DNA of 64,000 nucleotides from Microbacterium murale (lineage in GTDB: Bacteria; Actinomycetota; Actinomycetes; Actinomycetales; Microbacteriaceae): positions 1,116,001-1,180,000 of the forward strand of contig NZ_JAUSXK010000001.1 in NCBI RefSeq assembly GCF_030815955.1, in the 5' to 3' direction. The notes under the pieces are model-generated. The model worked only from the letters and a program-made list of their open reading frames with translations. It ran no database searches and had not been told where the DNA came from. The number at the start of each line of letters is the position of its first letter. Positions within the stretch are counted from its first letter, which is position 1. Position numbers and translations under genes: made by a program. Shown here one piece after another: positions 43,216 to 52,375 of the stretch.

Positions 43216-44868
43216 GTGACCATCGATGACGCGACGCCCGATACGGGAACCCTCACCCGGCGGGAGCTTCGTGCCAGCACCGGAGCAAGCAGTACCGTGC
43301 AGCCGCCGGCGCTGCCGTTCAGCGACACCGCGAACGCAACCGTTTCAGGCGATGCCGTCGTCGAACCCGCGACGAGCACCGGGGAAACAGCGCAAACGCC
43401 CGTGTCGGCCGCCGATTCCGTTTCCAGCGATGCCCGGCTCGATGACATCGAGACGGCGCTCGAGTCGGACGGCGACCAGGATGTCGACGAAGCGACCGCA
43501 TCCGCTGCGCAGTGGGCCGACGAAGAGCGGACGGCCACCGCGTTCACCTGGCTCGACATCGACACCGTCGAGAAAGCCACTCACCCTGCGGATCTCGATC
43601 CAGTAACGATGCAGGAGACCGGACCCGATCTTCTCGCTGACGCGCACGTCCGCCCCGCACTGCTGCGGGCACGCTGGCTGGTGCCGCTCAGCGCTGTCGC
43701 CGCGCTCGCGCTGGCATACGTCGCGACAGTACTCCTGTGGCCTCTACATGAGGTGCCTCCGACGGTGGAGGTCCTGGAGATCGAGCAGATCACGGCGGAG
43801 CTCGCGACGCCCACCTGGCCGGTTGCGGGCAGCGCAGGCATCAGCGTCGCCGGGGTCTCCTCCGCATCGTCCGCCGCGGATGCCGTATCGATCGCCAGCG
43901 TGACGAAGGTCGTCACCGCCTTGATGGTGCTGGATCGGATGCCGCTGCAGCTCGGCGAGCAGGGGCCGGAGTTCGCCTTCACCTACAGCGACAGCGTCGA
44001 GTACTGGGACTATCGCCGCGGCGATCAGTCGGCGCTGGATGTACCGGTCGACGGCGTGCTGACCGAGTATCAGATGCTGCAGGGCACGCTTCTCGGATCT
44101 GCGAACAACTATGTCGATCGCCTCGCCCGCGAGATCTGGGGATCGGATGCGGAGTTCGCCGACGCCGCAGCGACCTGGCTCGCTGAGCGCGGATTATCCG
44201 GAATCACCATCGTGACGCCGTCCGGCTTCGACGAGGGCAACGTCGCGACTCCCGACGCCCTGCTGCAACTCGGCGAGCGCGCGATGCAGAACCCGGTCTT
44301 CGCGGAGATCGTCGGGACGGTCACTGCTGACATCCCCGGCGCTGGACTCGTCACGAACACCAACGGCATGCTGGCGGATCCGGGCGTCGTCGGCATCAAG
44401 ACCGGCACGCTCGAGGGCTGGAGCATGCTCACGGCGAAAGACGTCACGATCGGGGACACGACCGTGCGTCTGTTCGCCTCCGTGCTGAACCAGGGCAGCA
44501 ATGACGAGCGTCTCGCCGTGACGCGATCGCTGTTCACCGAAGTCGAGAATGCACTGCAGGACATGCCGGCGACTGTGCCGACCGGCACCGTGGTCGGCAC
44601 GGTCGAAACCCTCTGGGGCTCGAACGTCGACCTCGTCACAGACGAAGATGCGACGGTTCTGCTGTGGAACGGAGCATCAGCCGACGCCAGTGCGACTCTC
44701 GCTCTGAGCGACGAGCGCGCTGCGGGCGACGAGGCCGGCAGCCTCAGCGTGAGCGGCCCCGTGGATGCCGTCGAGGTCAGTGTCTCGCTCGCAGATGAGC
44801 TCACGGGACCGAGCCCCTGGTGGCGGCTGACGCACCCGCTCGAACTTCTCGGCGTTGTGGCCGACTGA
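43216..44868 (+). CDS. Membrane-anchored D-alanyl-D-alanine carboxypeptidase-like protein
   Basis: 550 aa. Residues 1-150 are acidic, Ser/Ala/Thr-rich and cytoplasmic; one membrane segment spans about 153-175. An extracellular penicillin-binding domain carries SVTK (Ser228, Lys231), SAN (295-297) and KTG (395-397). These are the three D,D-carboxypeptidase motifs, so it probably trims or binds peptidoglycan stem peptides. The long cytosolic extension is unlike DacA proteins. GTG start with TACCGT six bases upstream suggests a leaderless message. Confidence 0.87.
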   Translation: MTIDDATPDTGTLTRRELRASTGASSTVQPPALPFSDTANATVSGDAVVEPATSTGETAQTPVSAADSVSSDARLDDIETALESDGDQDVDEATASAAQWADEERTATAFTWLDIDTVEKATHPADLDPVTMQETGPDLLADAHVRPALLRARWLVPLSAVAALALAYVATVLLWPLHEVPPTVEVLEIEQITAELATPTWPVAGSAGISVAGVSSASSAADAVSIASVTKVVTALMVLDRMPLQLGEQGPEFAFTYSDSVEYWDYRRGDQSALDVPVDGVLTEYQMLQGTLLGSANNYVDRLAREIWGSDAEFADAAATWLAERGLSGITIVTPSGFDEGNVATPDALLQLGERAMQNPVFAEIVGTVTADIPGAGLVTNTNGMLADPGVVGIKTGTLEGWSMLTAKDVTIGDTTVRLFASVLNQGSNDERLAVTRSLFTEVENALQDMPATVPTGTVVGTVETLWGSNVDLVTDEDATVLLWNGASADASATLALSDERAAGDEAGSLSVSGPVDAVEVSVSLADELTGPSPWWRLTHPLELLGVVAD

Positions 44869-44886
44869 CGCGCAGCCGGCCACAAC
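44854..44886. terminator. Hairpin terminator overlapping the carboxypeptidase stop
   Basis: Perfect 10-bp stem GTTGTGGCCG (44854-44863) and CGGCCACAAC (44877-44886) with a 13-base loop, between convergent genes. It includes the stop codon of the upstream gene and can serve both directions. Confidence 0.65.
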
Positions 44887-44894
44887 CTCCGAAC

Positions 44895-47015
44895 TCAGAT
44901 CTGCGCCGATTCCTCGGCGTCGGCACCCGTCTTCACGACCGGCACCGCGCCCGTCGTCGCAGCCGGCTCCGCCTCTTCGGCGCCGACGACCGGAGTCGTG
45001 CCGGTGAGGGCCTCCTCGGCGTCGATGTCGGTGGCGGCCTGCTCGAACTGCGACTGGTACAGCCGCCAGTACGCACCCTGCGCCGCGATGAGCTCATCGT
45101 GCGAGCCCTTCTCGACGATGTCACCGTGCTCCATCACGAGGATGAGGTCGGCGTCGCGGATCGTCGACAGACGGTGCGCGATCACGAACGAGGTGCGCCC
45201 CTGACGCAGCGCCGCCATGGCGTGCTGCAGCAGCAGCTCGGTGCGAGTGTCGACAGCGCTCGTCGCCTCATCGAGGATGAGGATCGATGGCTTCGCCACG
45301 AATGCTCGCGCGATCGTGATGAGCTGACGCTCTCCAGCTGAGACGTTCGCCGCGTCCTCTTCGAGAACGGTCTCGTAGCCGTCGGGAAGCGCGTGCACGA
45401 AACGGTCGACGTAGGTCGCCTTCGCCGCGTCCAGCACCTCTTCGTCGGTCGCCGACGCACGGCCGTACCGGATGTTCTCCAGGATGGAACCTGCGAACAG
45501 CCAGGGATCCTGCAGCACCATGCCGGTGCGCGATCGCAACTCGGATCGTGTCACCTCGGAGATGTCCTGCCCATCCAGCAGGATGCGTCCGCCGCTGAGC
45601 TCGTAGAAGCGCATGATGAGGTTCACCAGCGTCGTCTTACCTGCGCCGGTGGGGCCCACGATCGCGACCGTCTGCCCCGGCTCCACCCGGAACGAGAGGT
45701 CATTGATCAGTGGGCGCTCCGGCGTGTACGAGAACGACACGTTCTCGAACTCGATGACGCCCTTGCCCTCGACGAGGGCCGGTGCATCTGCAGCATCAGG
45801 ATCCTGCTCATCGGCGTCGAGGAAGTCGAAGACGCGCTCGGCCGAGGCGGTACCGGACTGCACGACGGCTGCCATGCCACCCAGTTCGCTCAGCGGCTGT
45901 GTGAACTGCTGCGAGTACTGGATGAAGGCCTGCACGTCGCCGAGGCGGAGTTGGCCGCTCGCGACCATCAGGCCTCCGAGCACCGCGATGCCGACGTAGG
46001 TGAGGCTGCCGACGAAGGTCATGGCCGGCATGATGATGCCGGACAGGAACTGCGCCTTGAAGCTCGCCTGGAAGAGCTCCTCGTTCTCGACCTGGAACTT
46101 GTCGAGTGCGTCCTTCTCACGTCCGTATACCTTCACCAGCGCGTGGCCGGAGAAGGCCTCCTCCACCCGCGCGTTGAGACGGCCGACCTTGCGCCACTGC
46201 GACCCGAAGGCCTTCTGCGAACGCGGGCCGATGACGCCGAAGATGACGCCCATGAGCGGCAACGCTACGAGGGCGACGAGCGCCAGCTGCCACGAGATGG
46301 AGAACATCATCACGAGCACGCCGATGACGGTGAGCACCGAGGTCAGCGCACCGGAGAGGGACTGCTGCATCGCCGTGGTGATGTTGTCGATGTCGTTCGT
46401 GACGCGCGAGATCAGTTCGCCGCGCTGCACCTTGTCGAAATACGACAGCGGCAGTCGGTTGATCTTCGCTTCGACGGATTCCCGCAGACGCCACATCGTA
46501 CGCACCATGATCACGTTGATGACGTAGCCCTGGATCCAGCTCAGCAGGGCGGCACCGACGTAGATGGCGAGCACGGCGACGATGATCCAGCGCAGACGCT
46601 CGAAATCGATGCCTGCGCCGACCTGGAAGTCGGTGAACGCCGCGACCATGTTGGCGAAGTCGTCCTGCCCCTGCGACCGCAGGATCTCCACGACCTGGTC
46701 CTGCGGCGTGCCGGCCGGCACGCCATTGTCGGCGAGCGTCTTGGAGATGAATCCCTCGTAGATGAGGTTGGTGGCCTCACCGAGCACCTTGGGCGCGGCG
46801 ACCGTCAGCACGACGCCGAGCGCGCCGAGGATGGAGACGAAGACGAACCAGACGGCTGAGGGCTTCAGCAGTCCGATCATCCTGGCGAAGCTCTTGCCGA
46901 AGTTGTCGGCCTTGCCCGGCGCCGGCGCATCCCAACCACCGGCGTCGAGGCGCGCCGCATCGGCGAGTTCCGCTTCGTACTGCTCTTCTGCAGTGAGCTG
47001 CTCTGGCGTGCTCAT
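44895..47015 (-). CDS. ABC exporter half-transporter (heterodimer subunit with canonical Walker B)
   Basis: 706 aa: a six-helix exporter membrane domain (about 35-380), then an ATPase domain with Walker A GPTGAGKT, a non-standard signature VSAGERQ, and Walker B ILILDEATSAVD with the catalytic Glu. There is an insertion of about 60 residues between the first two helices and a disordered acidic tail. With its partner encoded just upstream, it makes one working and one degenerate ATP site. Similar to BmrCD/TM287-288-type drug or peptide exporters; substrate unknown. Confidence 0.9.
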   Translation of the reverse strand: MSTPEQLTAEEQYEAELADAARLDAGGWDAPAPGKADNFGKSFARMIGLLKPSAVWFVFVSILGALGVVLTVAAPKVLGEATNLIYEGFISKTLADNGVPAGTPQDQVVEILRSQGQDDFANMVAAFTDFQVGAGIDFERLRWIIVAVLAIYVGAALLSWIQGYVINVIMVRTMWRLRESVEAKINRLPLSYFDKVQRGELISRVTNDIDNITTAMQQSLSGALTSVLTVIGVLVMMFSISWQLALVALVALPLMGVIFGVIGPRSQKAFGSQWRKVGRLNARVEEAFSGHALVKVYGREKDALDKFQVENEELFQASFKAQFLSGIIMPAMTFVGSLTYVGIAVLGGLMVASGQLRLGDVQAFIQYSQQFTQPLSELGGMAAVVQSGTASAERVFDFLDADEQDPDAADAPALVEGKGVIEFENVSFSYTPERPLINDLSFRVEPGQTVAIVGPTGAGKTTLVNLIMRFYELSGGRILLDGQDISEVTRSELRSRTGMVLQDPWLFAGSILENIRYGRASATDEEVLDAAKATYVDRFVHALPDGYETVLEEDAANVSAGERQLITIARAFVAKPSILILDEATSAVDTRTELLLQHAMAALRQGRTSFVIAHRLSTIRDADLILVMEHGDIVEKGSHDELIAAQGAYWRLYQSQFEQAATDIDAEEALTGTTPVVGAEEAEPAATTGAVPVVKTGADAEESAQI

Positions 47016-48739
47016 GCGTCAACTCCCAGCTGCGATTCGACGATCTCTCGGTACGTGTCGTTGGATGCGAGCAACTCGTCGTGAGTGCCGACGCCGACCA
47101 TCGCGCCGCCATCGAGGACCACGATGCGATCAGCATCCATGATGCTCGACACACGCTGCGCGACGACGATCTTCGTCACTCCCGGAAGCTCACGCCACAG
47201 TGCCTGTCTCAGCCGGGCGTCGGTCGTGAGGTCGAGCGCGGAGAACGAATCATCGAAGATGAGGATCTCCGGCTGATGCACGATGGCCCTCGCGATCGCG
47301 AGCCGCTGGCGCTGCCCGCCGGAGACATTCGTCCCGCCCTGAGCGATGCGCGATTCGAGACCATCGGGCATCTCCTCGACGAAATCGCGTCCTTGCGCGA
47401 TCTCGAGCGCGTGCCACAGTTCTTCATCTGTGGCTTCTTCTCGCCCGTACCGCAGGTTCGACGCCACCGTTCCGGTGAACAGGAAGGGTCGCTGCGGCAC
47501 CAGACCGATGCTCTTCCACAGCGCGTCCACATCGGCCTCGCGCACATCGGTGCCGTTCACGCGCACACCGCCGCCGGTGACGTCGAACAGCCGCGGGATC
47601 AGCGACACGAGTGTGGTCTTGCCTGCGCCGGTGGAGCCGACGATCGCGACCGTCTCGCCCTTGTTCGCGCCGAAAGAGATACCGGAAAGAACCGGAGACT
47701 CAGCTCCCGGATAGGTGAACTCGACGTCTTCGAGCATGACGGTGCCGGGGGCGCTGAAGTCGACGACCCCGTTGTCAGGACGGTGCATGCTGGACTCCGC
47801 GTTCAGCACCTCGCCGACACGCTCGGCGGAGACAGCCGCGCGCGGGATCATCATCGCCATGAAGCTCGACATGATCACACCCATCATGATCTGACCGATG
47901 TACTGCATGAAGGCGAACAGCGTGCCGACCTCGACGTTGCCCGCATTGATCTCGATACCGCCGAACCAGATCACGCCGACGACGGTGACGTTGAGGATCA
48001 GCATGAACAGCGGGAAGAGCAGGACGAACAGCGAGCCGATCTTGCGCCCGAGAATCATGAGTTCCGTGTTCGTCTCGCGGAAACGCTGTTCCTCGATGGG
48101 CTCGCGGACGAATGCGCGAACGACCCGCACGCCGGTGAGCTGCTCGCGCATGACGCGGTTGATCGCATCGAGCTGCTTCTGGTTGCGGCGGAACAGCGGG
48201 ACCATGCGGCCGATGACGAGGACGGCGGCGATCAGCAGAGCCGGCACCGATACGGCGATCAGCCAGCTCAGCCCGACGTCCTGCTGGACGGCCATGATGA
48301 TGCCGCCGATGGCGAGCAGCGGGGCGGTGACGAACATCGTCGCGCCCATCATCGCCAGCATCTGCACCTGCTGCACATCGTTGGTGTTGCGTGTGATCAG
48401 CGAGCCGGCGCCGAACTGCGACACCTCACGCTCCGAGAAGCCGCTCACGCGGGAGAAGACGTCGGCGCGGATGTCGCGTCCGACACTCATGGCCGCCTTG
48501 GCAGCGAAATATGTCGCGACGATCGAGCAGACGATCTGACCGAGCGAGACCAGGAGCATGAATGCGCCGGTGCGCCAGATGTAGCCGGTGTCGGCCTGAG
48601 CGACGCCGTTGTTGATGATGTCGGCGTTCAGGCGGGGAAGGTAGAGCGTGGCGAGCGCGCTGGCGAACTGGAAGACCAGCACACCGACGAGCAGCCACCT
48701 GTATTTGGAGAGATAGCGGACGAGGAGTTTTCCGAGCAT
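47012..48739 (-). CDS. ABC exporter half-transporter (heterodimer subunit with degenerate Walker B)
   Basis: 575 aa: six-helix membrane domain followed by an ATPase domain with GSTGAGKT, a canonical VSGGQRQ signature and Walker B LIFDDSFSALD. Asp replaces the catalytic Glu. This complements the partner, whose signature is the altered one, so the canonical site uses the partner's Walker B and this protein's signature. Its stop overlaps the partner's start by four bases (ATGA). Confidence 0.9.
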   Translation of the reverse strand: MLGKLLVRYLSKYRWLLVGVLVFQFASALATLYLPRLNADIINNGVAQADTGYIWRTGAFMLLVSLGQIVCSIVATYFAAKAAMSVGRDIRADVFSRVSGFSEREVSQFGAGSLITRNTNDVQQVQMLAMMGATMFVTAPLLAIGGIIMAVQQDVGLSWLIAVSVPALLIAAVLVIGRMVPLFRRNQKQLDAINRVMREQLTGVRVVRAFVREPIEEQRFRETNTELMILGRKIGSLFVLLFPLFMLILNVTVVGVIWFGGIEINAGNVEVGTLFAFMQYIGQIMMGVIMSSFMAMMIPRAAVSAERVGEVLNAESSMHRPDNGVVDFSAPGTVMLEDVEFTYPGAESPVLSGISFGANKGETVAIVGSTGAGKTTLVSLIPRLFDVTGGGVRVNGTDVREADVDALWKSIGLVPQRPFLFTGTVASNLRYGREEATDEELWHALEIAQGRDFVEEMPDGLESRIAQGGTNVSGGQRQRLAIARAIVHQPEILIFDDSFSALDLTTDARLRQALWRELPGVTKIVVAQRVSSIMDADRIVVLDGGAMVGVGTHDELLASNDTYREIVESQLGVDA

Positions 48740-48898
48740 GAAAGTGTCCTTGTGGGATAGGGGCAGCGAGTGCCACAGAACAGATTGTCACGAAGCTCGG
48801 ACATTCGTAACGACGAAGGAGGATTATCCGCTCAGGGCGAACGAACCGCTGGTCACCAGCGGATTCTGCACGGTGTCCAGCAAACCTCGGCGGGCTGT

Positions 48899-49960
48899 TC
48901 AGCCGAAGAGAGGCACCTCTGGCGCATACGCGCGGGCCGCAGCACCGGCGTCCGGCTCCAACTCCGCGAGGGTGGCAGGCCGCCATTTCGGCGAGCGGTC
49001 CTTGTCCACCAGCTGCGCGCGGATCCCCTCCATGAGATCGGGGTGGTGCGTCCCGAACCAGAGCACCCGACGGTACTCGCCGATCAGCGCATCGCGCAGC
49101 TCGCCCTCGCGGGCCTCGCGGACGGCGTCCAGCGTGACGGCGATCCCGGTCGGTGAGAGCTCGGCGAGCGTCGCCGCCGTGGCGGATGCCGCGGGCTCGG
49201 GCCGCGCGGAGAGCCGCTGCATGACCTCGCCGATCGTGTCGGCCGAGAAGACTTCGTCGATCCAGCCGCGCTCATCCGCGAGAGGCGAACGCTCCGGCGT
49301 GTCATCGAACAGCAGCACGAGCTCGGACGGGCTGGTCGGATCGGCGCGCTTGCCGAGAGCCTCGCGCAGTTCGTCGAGGTGCGTCGACGGCACGTAATAG
49401 TCGGCGAAGCCCGCGTACACGGCATCCTCTCCCGTCATGGTGGCACCGGTGAGTCCCAGGTACTCGCCGATGCGGCCGGGGGCGCGACTGAGCAGATACG
49501 TGCCACCGACGTCGGGGGTGAACCCGATCCTGGTCTCCGGCATGGCCAGGCGGCTTCGCTCGGTCACGACGCGGATGGCCGCGTGCCCTGCGAGCCCGAT
49601 TCCGCCGCCCATCGTGATGCCGTCCGCGAAGGCGACGACCGTCTTCGGGTACTGCGCGATCATGAGGTTCAGCGCGTACTCCTCGCGGAAGAAATCGCTG
49701 ACCCCTTCATACCGGCCGCCCGCGATCTGCTCGTAGAGTCCCCGCACGTCGCCGCCGGCGCACAGACCGCGTTCGCCTGCACCGTCGATGAGCACGATGT
49801 CGATGTCGGTGTCATCACGCCACCGATCGAGGGCGGCCGTGAGCTGACGGATCATGTCGAGATCGAGCGCGTTGATCGCCTTCGGGCGGTTCAGCGTGAG
49901 CCGCCCCAGCGATCCCTCGGTGCGGACGAGAACGGTGGATGCCGCGGTGTTGTCAGTCAC
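48899..49960 (-). CDS. 3-hydroxyisobutyryl-CoA hydrolase (enoyl-CoA hydratase/isomerase fold)
   Basis: 353 aa crotonase-fold protein. GLCAGGDVRGLYE, MGGGIGLAGH and RLAMPETRIGFTPDVGGTYLLSR are the signatures of 3-hydroxyisobutyryl-CoA hydrolases of valine breakdown; a long C-terminal helical region (WIDEVFSADTIGEVMQRL) fits the ECH_2 family. No other valine genes are adjacent. A GTG start is used; another in-frame GTG three codons upstream (49969) has slightly better ribosome-binding-site spacing. Confidence 0.87.
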   Translation of the reverse strand: MTDNTAASTVLVRTEGSLGRLTLNRPKAINALDLDMIRQLTAALDRWRDDTDIDIVLIDGAGERGLCAGGDVRGLYEQIAGGRYEGVSDFFREEYALNLMIAQYPKTVVAFADGITMGGGIGLAGHAAIRVVTERSRLAMPETRIGFTPDVGGTYLLSRAPGRIGEYLGLTGATMTGEDAVYAGFADYYVPSTHLDELREALGKRADPTSPSELVLLFDDTPERSPLADERGWIDEVFSADTIGEVMQRLSARPEPAASATAATLAELSPTGIAVTLDAVREAREGELRDALIGEYRRVLWFGTHHPDLMEGIRAQLVDKDRSPKWRPATLAELEPDAGAAARAYAPEVPLFG

Positions 49961-50069
49961 GAATGCCACGTTACTCGTCTGTTTCTTCACGCTTCGCACA
50001 GTGCCGACGCGAGATTCTGCGTGTTTTCCGACAAGATAGAGAGAACGCCCATCGCAGGAAAGGCCCCGG

Positions 50070-51827
50070 ATGCCAGACGGACAGCTGATCGAGTTCGACC
50101 ACGTGACGAAGCGCTTCGGCGCAGTCGCCGCGGTGTCTGACTTCTCCGCGCGCGTCAACCCTGGTGTGGTGACGGGCTTCCTCGGCCCGAACGGCGCGGG
50201 CAAGACCACCACGTTGCGGATGCTGGTCGGCCTCGAGCGCCCGACCATCGGCACGACGAAGATCGGTGGCAAGCGCTTCTCCGAGCTGCGCGACCCGGCT
50301 CGCGTGATCGGGGCGATGCTCGAGAACCCGGGCTTCCGCGCCCGTCGCACGGTCGAGCGTCATCTCATCGCGGCGGCCAAGGCCAACAGCATCCCGCTGT
50401 CGCGCGTCGGTGAGCTCATCTCTTTCGTCGGCCTCGGCGATGACGTCGAGACGCGGATCGCCGCGCTCTCACTCGGCATGCGCCAGCGCCTGAGCGCGGC
50501 GACGGCACTGCTCGGCGACCCGGGCGTGCTCGTGCTCGACGAACCGGCGAACGGTCTCGATCCTGAGGGCATCCGCTGGATGCGCACTCTCATCCGCGGC
50601 CTCGCCGATGAGGGTCGCACCGTGCTCGTCTCCTCTCATGTGCTCTCCGAAGTCGAGCAGACCGCCGACGCGATCCTCGTCATCGCGAGCGGCAAGCTGA
50701 AGTTCGCCGGCACCATGGAAGACCTCGCCGACCCGACCGCCGGCCCCGTGGTGGTCGACGCCGCCGACCGCTCCGCGCTCTCGAAGGCGCTGCGCGGTGC
50801 AGGCTTCGAGTTCGAGGTCCTGCGCTCCGGGCTGACAGTACGCGGCAGCGATGCTGCCACGATCGGTGCGGTCACCGCCGGTGCCGGCGTGGCCCTGACC
50901 ACGCTGCAGCAGCGCGGACCCACCCTTGAAGACGTCTTCCTCGACCTCGTGAACGACCGGCACGTGCGTCCCGCGAAGAGCGTGGCAGGTGCCGCTCCCG
51001 CGGCGGTCGCGCCCGCGTCTGCTTCGGACGCAGACGAGCCGGCGACTCACGCGGACGACGCCACAGCCGCCCTGTTCGGCACGGTCGAAGCATCCGAACG
51101 CGACGAGGACTCGATCGCCGAGACCGTGGACCGGCCCACCGAGCCCGAGGGGTCCGAGGGGTCCGAGGATCAGCCGGCCGACGAGGCCGAGGACGACGCC
51201 GGGTCGTCGCCCGCAGATGCTGCAGATTCCGATGACGCGAATTCCGCACAAGACGGCACCGCCGCGGAGCCCGCCGATACGGCGGAAGACGCGTCCGGCG
51301 CTGGTGATACCGCAGACGTTGACACCGCCCCTCGGGAAGACGCCCGCCCGCTCCCCGGCATCGCCGGACTCGCGGCCGTCGCCAGCCTGTTCAACACCCC
51401 GGCGACGGCTTCGGCTGCCGATGACGACGCCGACGACGCCGAAGGCCACGTCGACGCAGAGCAGCCATCGACGGATGCGATCGACGATGCGGATGCCGAC
51501 GCTGCGGACGCGGACAGCGACGACTCGGACGTGACCCGCGTCATCGAGGTCATCCCCGCCGCCGACGCCGAGCCGTCAGCATCCGACGTCGTCGCCGACG
51601 TGCCGCTGGCGGAATCAGAATCGGCTGGGACTCTCGACGAGACCGATCCGACTGATGAGTTCTTCGACGCGTTCACCGGCGACCCGTCTTCCGAGGATGA
51701 CGACGAACAGGAACCGTCGTCCGACGAAGAGTCGGAAGACGACGACCTGGAGAACGCCGGTTCAGAAGGCGACGACGCAGACGGCGACGAGCACGACGGC
51801 GACGAGCCACCGCACGAACAGCGCTGA
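50070..51827 (+). CDS. ABC transporter ATP-binding protein with long acidic C-terminal extension
   Basis: 585 aa. Residues 1-305 form a DrrA/CcmA-type ATPase: Walker A GPNGAGKT (39-46), signature LSLGMRQR, Walker B VLVLDEPANGLD, and LVSSHVLSEVE for the switch His. The remaining 280 residues are extremely Asp/Glu/Ala/Ser-rich, interrupted by one hydrophobic island GIAGLAAVASLFNTP (430-444). No permease gene is adjacent, unlike normal members. AGGAAAGG is the ribosome-binding site. It converges on the next gene with a two-base gap. Confidence 0.87.
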   Translation: MPDGQLIEFDHVTKRFGAVAAVSDFSARVNPGVVTGFLGPNGAGKTTTLRMLVGLERPTIGTTKIGGKRFSELRDPARVIGAMLENPGFRARRTVERHLIAAAKANSIPLSRVGELISFVGLGDDVETRIAALSLGMRQRLSAATALLGDPGVLVLDEPANGLDPEGIRWMRTLIRGLADEGRTVLVSSHVLSEVEQTADAILVIASGKLKFAGTMEDLADPTAGPVVVDAADRSALSKALRGAGFEFEVLRSGLTVRGSDAATIGAVTAGAGVALTTLQQRGPTLEDVFLDLVNDRHVRPAKSVAGAAPAAVAPASASDADEPATHADDATAALFGTVEASERDEDSIAETVDRPTEPEGSEGSEDQPADEAEDDAGSSPADAADSDDANSAQDGTAAEPADTAEDASGAGDTADVDTAPREDARPLPGIAGLAAVASLFNTPATASAADDDADDAEGHVDAEQPSTDAIDDADADAADADSDDSDVTRVIEVIPAADAEPSASDVVADVPLAESESAGTLDETDPTDEFFDAFTGDPSSEDDDEQEPSSDEESEDDDLENAGSEGDDADGDEHDGDEPPHEQR

Positions 51828-51829
51828 GT

Positions 51830-52279
51830 TCAGACGGGGCGCGGCCTGATGACCGGACGCTGACGCCCCTTCACGACCGGTATCGGAGCCGTGCTGGCGA
51901 TCTCCACCACATCGACCGGCTCTTCTGTGACCTCGAGTCGGAGCGCCTGCGTCAGGGCGAGGCCGTGCCTGGTCGTGAAGATCAGCCGCTGGAACTGCTC
52001 ATCGCCTTCGAGGTCGATGACCACGCTCGGACGATGCCGGCGGATGAGCACGAAGTCGGTCGACGCCGCGGCCTTCCACGTGCCGGCAGCGAGGATGCTC
52101 GGGATATGGGTGCCTGGCCCCGGCACCCCGCGCAGCCACGTCCATGCGTCATCGGTGAGCTGCACCTTGGTGATGGTGTCGCGCGACACCTTCACGTTCT
52201 CACGGTGAAACGTCGCAGCGCGCTCGAGCGGAGAGAGCACAACCTCAAGCTGTGTCTGATCCAGCAGCAACGTCACCAT
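51830..52279 (-). CDS. Conserved hypothetical protein (PH-like fold suspected)
   Basis: 149 aa, beta-rich and cytosolic, without signal or membrane segment. LEVVLSPLERAATFHRENVKVSRDTITKVQLTDDAW and VVIDLEGDEQFQRLIFTTRH suggest a bacterial PH-type domain, but I cannot confirm this by eye. The C-terminus is basic. The start context (AGACTGGGTGCATG on the coding strand) closely resembles those of hemQ and the HhH-GPD gene, hinting at a similar leaderless initiation. Confidence 0.7.
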   Translation of the reverse strand: MVTLLLDQTQLEVVLSPLERAATFHRENVKVSRDTITKVQLTDDAWTWLRGVPGPGTHIPSILAAGTWKAAASTDFVLIRRHRPSVVIDLEGDEQFQRLIFTTRHGLALTQALRLEVTEEPVDVVEIASTAPIPVVKGRQRPVIRPRPV

Positions 52280-52297
52280 GCACCCAGTCTGCCAGCG

Positions 52298-52375
52298 ACG
52301 CCCCGCAAACTGTCTGCGACTTCCTCACAGGACCACAACAATCCGCTTGTGCGATTCCGCCAGGAGTTATGAACG
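52298..52375. repeat. Possible weak inverted-repeat element overlapping the hemL stop
   Basis: CAGGAGTTATGAAC (52361-52374) repeats the right end of the element at 38976-38991 almost exactly (AGGAGTTATGA). The left arm is poorly preserved (GACTTCCTCAC near 52318-52328). It covers the hemL stop codon and the spacer before the next gene. Confidence 0.35.

Noticed and set aside
45393..46859. Plus-strand open frame opposite the ABC exporter gene
   Set aside because: It is exactly antisense to a conserved transporter and reads as a Glu/Arg/His-rich shadow.
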